NCBI RefSeq assembly: GCF_020532665.2 | Contig: NZ_JAIWPG020000003.1 | Span: 186,001 to 250,000 of the forward strand | Direction: 5' to 3' | Source of the DNA: Lelliottia sp. WAP21 | GTDB taxonomy: Bacteria; Pseudomonadota; Gammaproteobacteria; Enterobacterales; Enterobacteriaceae | DNA: 64,000 bases | Shown here: positions 61,166-64,000 of the stretch, in pieces | Numbering within the stretch: the first letter of the stretch is position 1 | Layout of the letters: each line of letters begins with the position of its first letter | The notes under the pieces: model-generated | What the model was told of the DNA's origin: nothing | What the model saw: the letters and a program-made list of their open reading frames with translations, nothing else | The model's database searches: none | Position numbers and translations under genes: made by a program

Positions 61166-64000
61166 CTAGAACTCAAACTGATAGAGCACATCGAGTGCCT
61201 GATCTATGCCAGACACCGCTTCCAGATATAGCTTAGGCATCAGACGGTAGCGTAACGTGAGTGTGGCTAGTGAGTCAAAGATCCCCACACCGTATTTCAC
61301 CTGCAACCCAGGCAGGACATAACCGCTGACCACCACCTGAGAGGAGTCACCGACGCCCTGGGTATCCAGTGCCAGATTGCTGACGCCAAACGTCTCGCCG
61401 ATTTTACCCACAACCTGACCACTTTGTGCAACCCCCAGACCCACTAACATCGACGTCATCGCAGCACTGTCACTCTGCTGACTGTCCAGGCCTTGCCCGC
61501 GCAGCAGATAAGAGAGCGCTTCTTGTTGCGACATGGCCGGATCGGAGAAAATTTCAGCTTTCGGCTCGTCGGCGCTGCCCGTTACGCGAACGCCTGCGAT
61601 CACATCGTTTTCCGTTGCCTCAGGATTACGGATCGCCTCGATGTTCAGCAGTGGCTGATCCGGTGGACCCGAGAAGAGCAGCTCACCTTTACGCACAATT
61701 AAATCCTGGCCGTAGGCGTGGAAACGCCCTTCCGGAATATTAATTTGCCCGTTAAGGCCCAGCCCCTGTTTATCCTGCGCCACTTTCAGATCGCCGGTCA
61801 GTCTCGCTTTCAGGCCAAACGCATCCAGGCGAACATTGTTCCCGACGTGCACAATCAGGTTGCTGTTGATCGGGATCCCGGCGCTCTTCTGTTCGACGGG
61901 TTTGAGATTATTGTCGAGAAGCACTTCATCGCTGGAGACACCCACCGCGCTTTCCGGTACTTCGTGCACCACAATACGCGCCCATGGCACATCGACGCGG
62001 CCATCCAGGGTAAAGAGGCTTGGCGTGGCTTCAAAGACCACATCCGGGGAGACGTCCAGGCGTACCATTGGAGGAACGGTGATACGTACCCGGCTCCCTT
62101 TCGCCGCGACCCGCGCACGCCAGTTATCAATCTGACTCCAGTCCGCATCACCGCTCAGGTTGATTTCCCCTTGCTGCGTGCGAACCACGCCCGCCAGCGT
62201 CGACCGTGTGCCATTAAAGTTCATCGCGATCTGGCTTGGCTGCATATCAAACGGCATAAAGTTACCGTCGATATCCACGCCGTTTAGCTGTAACTGGCCG
62301 AAGAGCTGCGGGCTTTGGGCATTCCCGCCCAGGCGCAGGTTGGCACTGACCATCCCGGCGGCCTTTTCACCCCGTTCGAAGATAGGGTTCACCATGGCAA
62401 GGTTCATATTGCGGATATTTACGTTACCGCCCAGATTTCGCCGCCCTTGCGGGTCGGTAATTTGTACCTGCCCGTCGAGTTGCCCGTTATTGGTCAGGCG
62501 AATCAGCCAGCCCAGTTCGGCGCGGTTATCATGGAGATCTGCTTTCAGATTCAGGGTGTCAAATGCCACCGGTAGCGGAGCATCATTCACCACCTGCGTC
62601 ACCTTCACGTTCCGCCCGGCAAGCGTTACGCTGCCCTGCGGCAGACCTTCTTTGGTGGTGTCCCAGGCCACGTCGGCTTTGCCACTGAATACCCCGCTTG
62701 CCTGGGTCGTCTCGGGCATAAAGGGCTTCAACATGGCCAGATCGAATCGATTAAGATTCACCACCGCCCGGCCTTCTGCACCGGCATCAATCGTCTGCGG
62801 CACGCACAGTTCGGCATTGGGGTTGGTCCAGCAGTGCGGCCCAATGCTGATCTTCTGTTCGGCATTACGGTAATCAAGCGCAATAGAACGAGAAAGCGTA
62901 AGCGGCCCCACCGGCGTTGAGAAGCGGGTGTTATCCAGCGTCCCTTTCCAGCGAGTCTCCTTGCGATCGAAGCTGCCCGCCAGATGCAGTTGTCCGGAGA
63001 CCGGCTCACCCTGTACGCGCAATTGCAGATCGTGCTGCTTCTCGTTGCCTTTAGCCTCCAGAGTCACCAGATTGATATTCACATCCGGCTGCGCGATACG
63101 TTCCACGCGCAGGTTGAGCGTGCCGCCGATCTGGTCAGTGGATTTCACATCGCCCTGCACGCGCACGCGGGCAATGGAAAGTTCCTGCCAGCGCAGTCCG
63201 TTCGCGGTGATATCCGCCAGAATCTGCGGGGCCTCAACCGTGCCGCGTACTTTTACTAACCCTTTCGCCGTACCACCCAGCCCCGGAAGGGCATTGTCGA
63301 GATTAGGGGCGTCAATGGTGGCATCCAGATCGAGATCTTTCACGCCCAGCTCGCCTTTGATATCCGCGGTGTTACGCCCCAGCGCAACATGCATTTTTGG
63401 GATAATCCACTGGAGGTAGCTGTTGCCCCGGACTGCCCCTTCGACCAGCACCTTGTTCTGCTTCACATTGCCGGTGATTTTGATCTCTGGCACCTCCATC
63501 TGCCAGCTTCCGCCGTACAGACTGCCACGCGTTTTGATCAAACCATCCAGTTTTGACGGCCAGTCAGGGACCTCTTTCGCGGTGTTAATCCCCGTGAGCT
63601 TCAGCTCGCCGCGCCAGCTGATTGCCTGCTGCCAGTCGAGCAGCGCGGTCAGTTCTGTTTTCCCTTCCAGCGCCGCAACGGTCAACTTATCCAGGTTGAT
63701 TTGCCGTTCGTTACCCTTTGCATCCAGCGTAATGCCAGCGGAGGGTACGCCTTGCCCCTTCACTGATGTCCGGAATGACAGCGTGTAATCGGTCATTTTG
63801 CCGCTCAACTTGAGCTTGAGGTCGTCGGCCTGAAACTGTTTTTCACCGGTAAACGGCCAGTAGAGCTGCTGGCTTACGACTTCAATGTTCAGCGGTAATC
63901 CCGCTTCGGCAAGCTGAGTCTGCCCGCGTAGTACCATGTCCACCGGGCCAGACAAATTAATGCCAAACGCCAGTTTTTCACGCAGCGCACCGCCCACTTT
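61166..64000 (-). CDS. tamB: Translocation and assembly module subunit TamB, C-terminal 945 residues
   Basis: The frame is open to the right edge of the window, so the N-terminal part (about 310 of roughly 1,260 residues, including the signal anchor) lies outside; an in-frame GTG at 63997 is not the start. The visible part has the long beta-taco repeat structure and the conserved C-terminal DUF490/TamB domain ([40 protein letters not shown]), ending in FEF. It spans the periplasm and helps TamA, lipid transport and outer-membrane protein assembly. ytfP follows two bases later. Confidence 0.95.
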   Translation of the reverse strand, partial: KVGGALREKLAFGINLSGPVDMVLRGQTQLAEAGLPLNIEVVSQQLYWPFTGEKQFQADDLKLKLSGKMTDYTLSFRTSVKGQGVPSAGITLDAKGNERQINLDKLTVAALEGKTELTALLDWQQAISWRGELKLTGINTAKEVPDWPSKLDGLIKTRGSLYGGSWQMEVPEIKITGNVKQNKVLVEGAVRGNSYLQWIIPKMHVALGRNTADIKGELGVKDLDLDATIDAPNLDNALPGLGGTAKGLVKVRGTVEAPQILADITANGLRWQELSIARVRVQGDVKSTDQIGGTLNLRVERIAQPDVNINLVTLEAKGNEKQHDLQLRVQGEPVSGQLHLAGSFDRKETRWKGTLDNTRFSTPVGPLTLSRSIALDYRNAEQKISIGPHCWTNPNAELCVPQTIDAGAEGRAVVNLNRFDLAMLKPFMPETTQASGVFSGKADVAWDTTKEGLPQGSVTLAGRNVKVTQVVNDAPLPVAFDTLNLKADLHDNRAELGWLIRLTNNGQLDGQVQITDPQGRRNLGGNVNIRNMNLAMVNPIFERGEKAAGMVSANLRLGGNAQSPQLFGQLQLNGVDIDGNFMPFDMQPSQIAMNFNGTRSTLAGVVRTQQGEINLSGDADWSQIDNWRARVAAKGSRVRITVPPMVRLDVSPDVVFEATPSLFTLDGRVDVPWARIVVHEVPESAVGVSSDEVLLDNNLKPVEQKSAGIPINSNLIVHVGNNVRLDAFGLKARLTGDLKVAQDKQGLGLNGQINIPEGRFHAYGQDLIVRKGELLFSGPPDQPLLNIEAIRNPEATENDVIAGVRVTGSADEPKAEIFSDPAMSQQEALSYLLRGQGLDSQQSDSAAMTSMLVGLGVAQSGQVVGKIGETFGVSNLALDTQGVGDSSQVVVSGYVLPGLQVKYGVGIFDSLATLTLRYRLMPKLYLEAVSGIDQALDVLYQFEF

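Overview
The window is a chromosomal segment of an enteric bacterium, most likely Enterobacter or a close relative (Lelliottia, Leclercia, Klebsiella/Enterobacter group). The evidence is near-identical encoded proteins and gene order of the E. coli 95.7-96.5 min block (tamB-ytfP-ppa-ytfQRT-yjfF-fbp-mpl-yjgA/darP-pmbA-cybC-nrdG-nrdD-treCB-treR-mgtA-ridA-pyrIBL-tabA), with many lineage-specific gene sets inserted at the junctions. No rRNA, tRNA, transposase, integrase or CRISPR array was recognised. The first gene (left edge) and tamB (right edge) are cut by the window ends.

Layout. 1-4.0 kb: a D-xylonate catabolic set (aldolase yagE, dehydratase yagF, GPH-type symporter). 4.5-10.9 kb: tabA, then a divergent arginine deiminase cluster (arcA, arcC, ornithine carbamoyltransferase, YfcC-family carrier, ArgR paralog), turning arginine into ATP, ammonia and ornithine. 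10.9-13.0 kb: pyrL-pyrB-pyrI with its UTP-sensitive start and attenuator, then ridA. 13.1-17.6 kb: a chitin module, with a secreted LPMO (GbpA type) facing a GH20 hexosaminidase. 17.7-25.1 kb: mgtA with its PhoP promoter and mgtL leader, and treR-treB-treC. 25.2-31.3 kb: a mannoside-type system (KdgM-family porin, RpiR regulator, PTS EIIBC, GH38 mannosidase, EIIA). 31.4-34.8 kb: anaerobic ribonucleotide reductase nrdD-nrdG.

34.8-43.4 kb is the most unusual part: ten co-oriented genes for a poorly understood PTS-like system. In transcription order they are a small PRD protein, a glycine-rich SFCGS protein, DUF4312, two membrane proteins DUF4311 and DUF4310, a metal-dependent amidohydrolase, a DgaE-like PLP ammonia-lyase, a DgaF-like KDPG aldolase, an exported lactonase and a PRD/EIIB/EIIA transcription regulator. 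I infer use of an (N-acylated) 2-amino-2-deoxy sugar acid or its lactone, ending in pyruvate and glyceraldehyde 3-phosphate. Beside it lies a small hok-type toxin locus that a length-filtered ORF call misses.

44.1-56.3 kb: cybC, pmbA, darP, mpl, fbp, an isolated LysR DNA-binding domain, a chemoreceptor, and the galactofuranose ABC transporter ytfQ-ytfR-ytfT-yjfF. 56.4-64 kb: ppa, an AT-rich insert with a type A chloramphenicol acetyltransferase, a periplasmic molybdopterin-domain-like protein paired with a GGDEF-EAL protein, then ytfP and tamB.

Six intergenic or intra-operon spots carry a repeat family with outer arms CCCTCACCCTA... and ...GGGTGAGGG. Four of them are expanded by locus-specific tandem units of about 31, 34/194, 55 and 36-38 bp.
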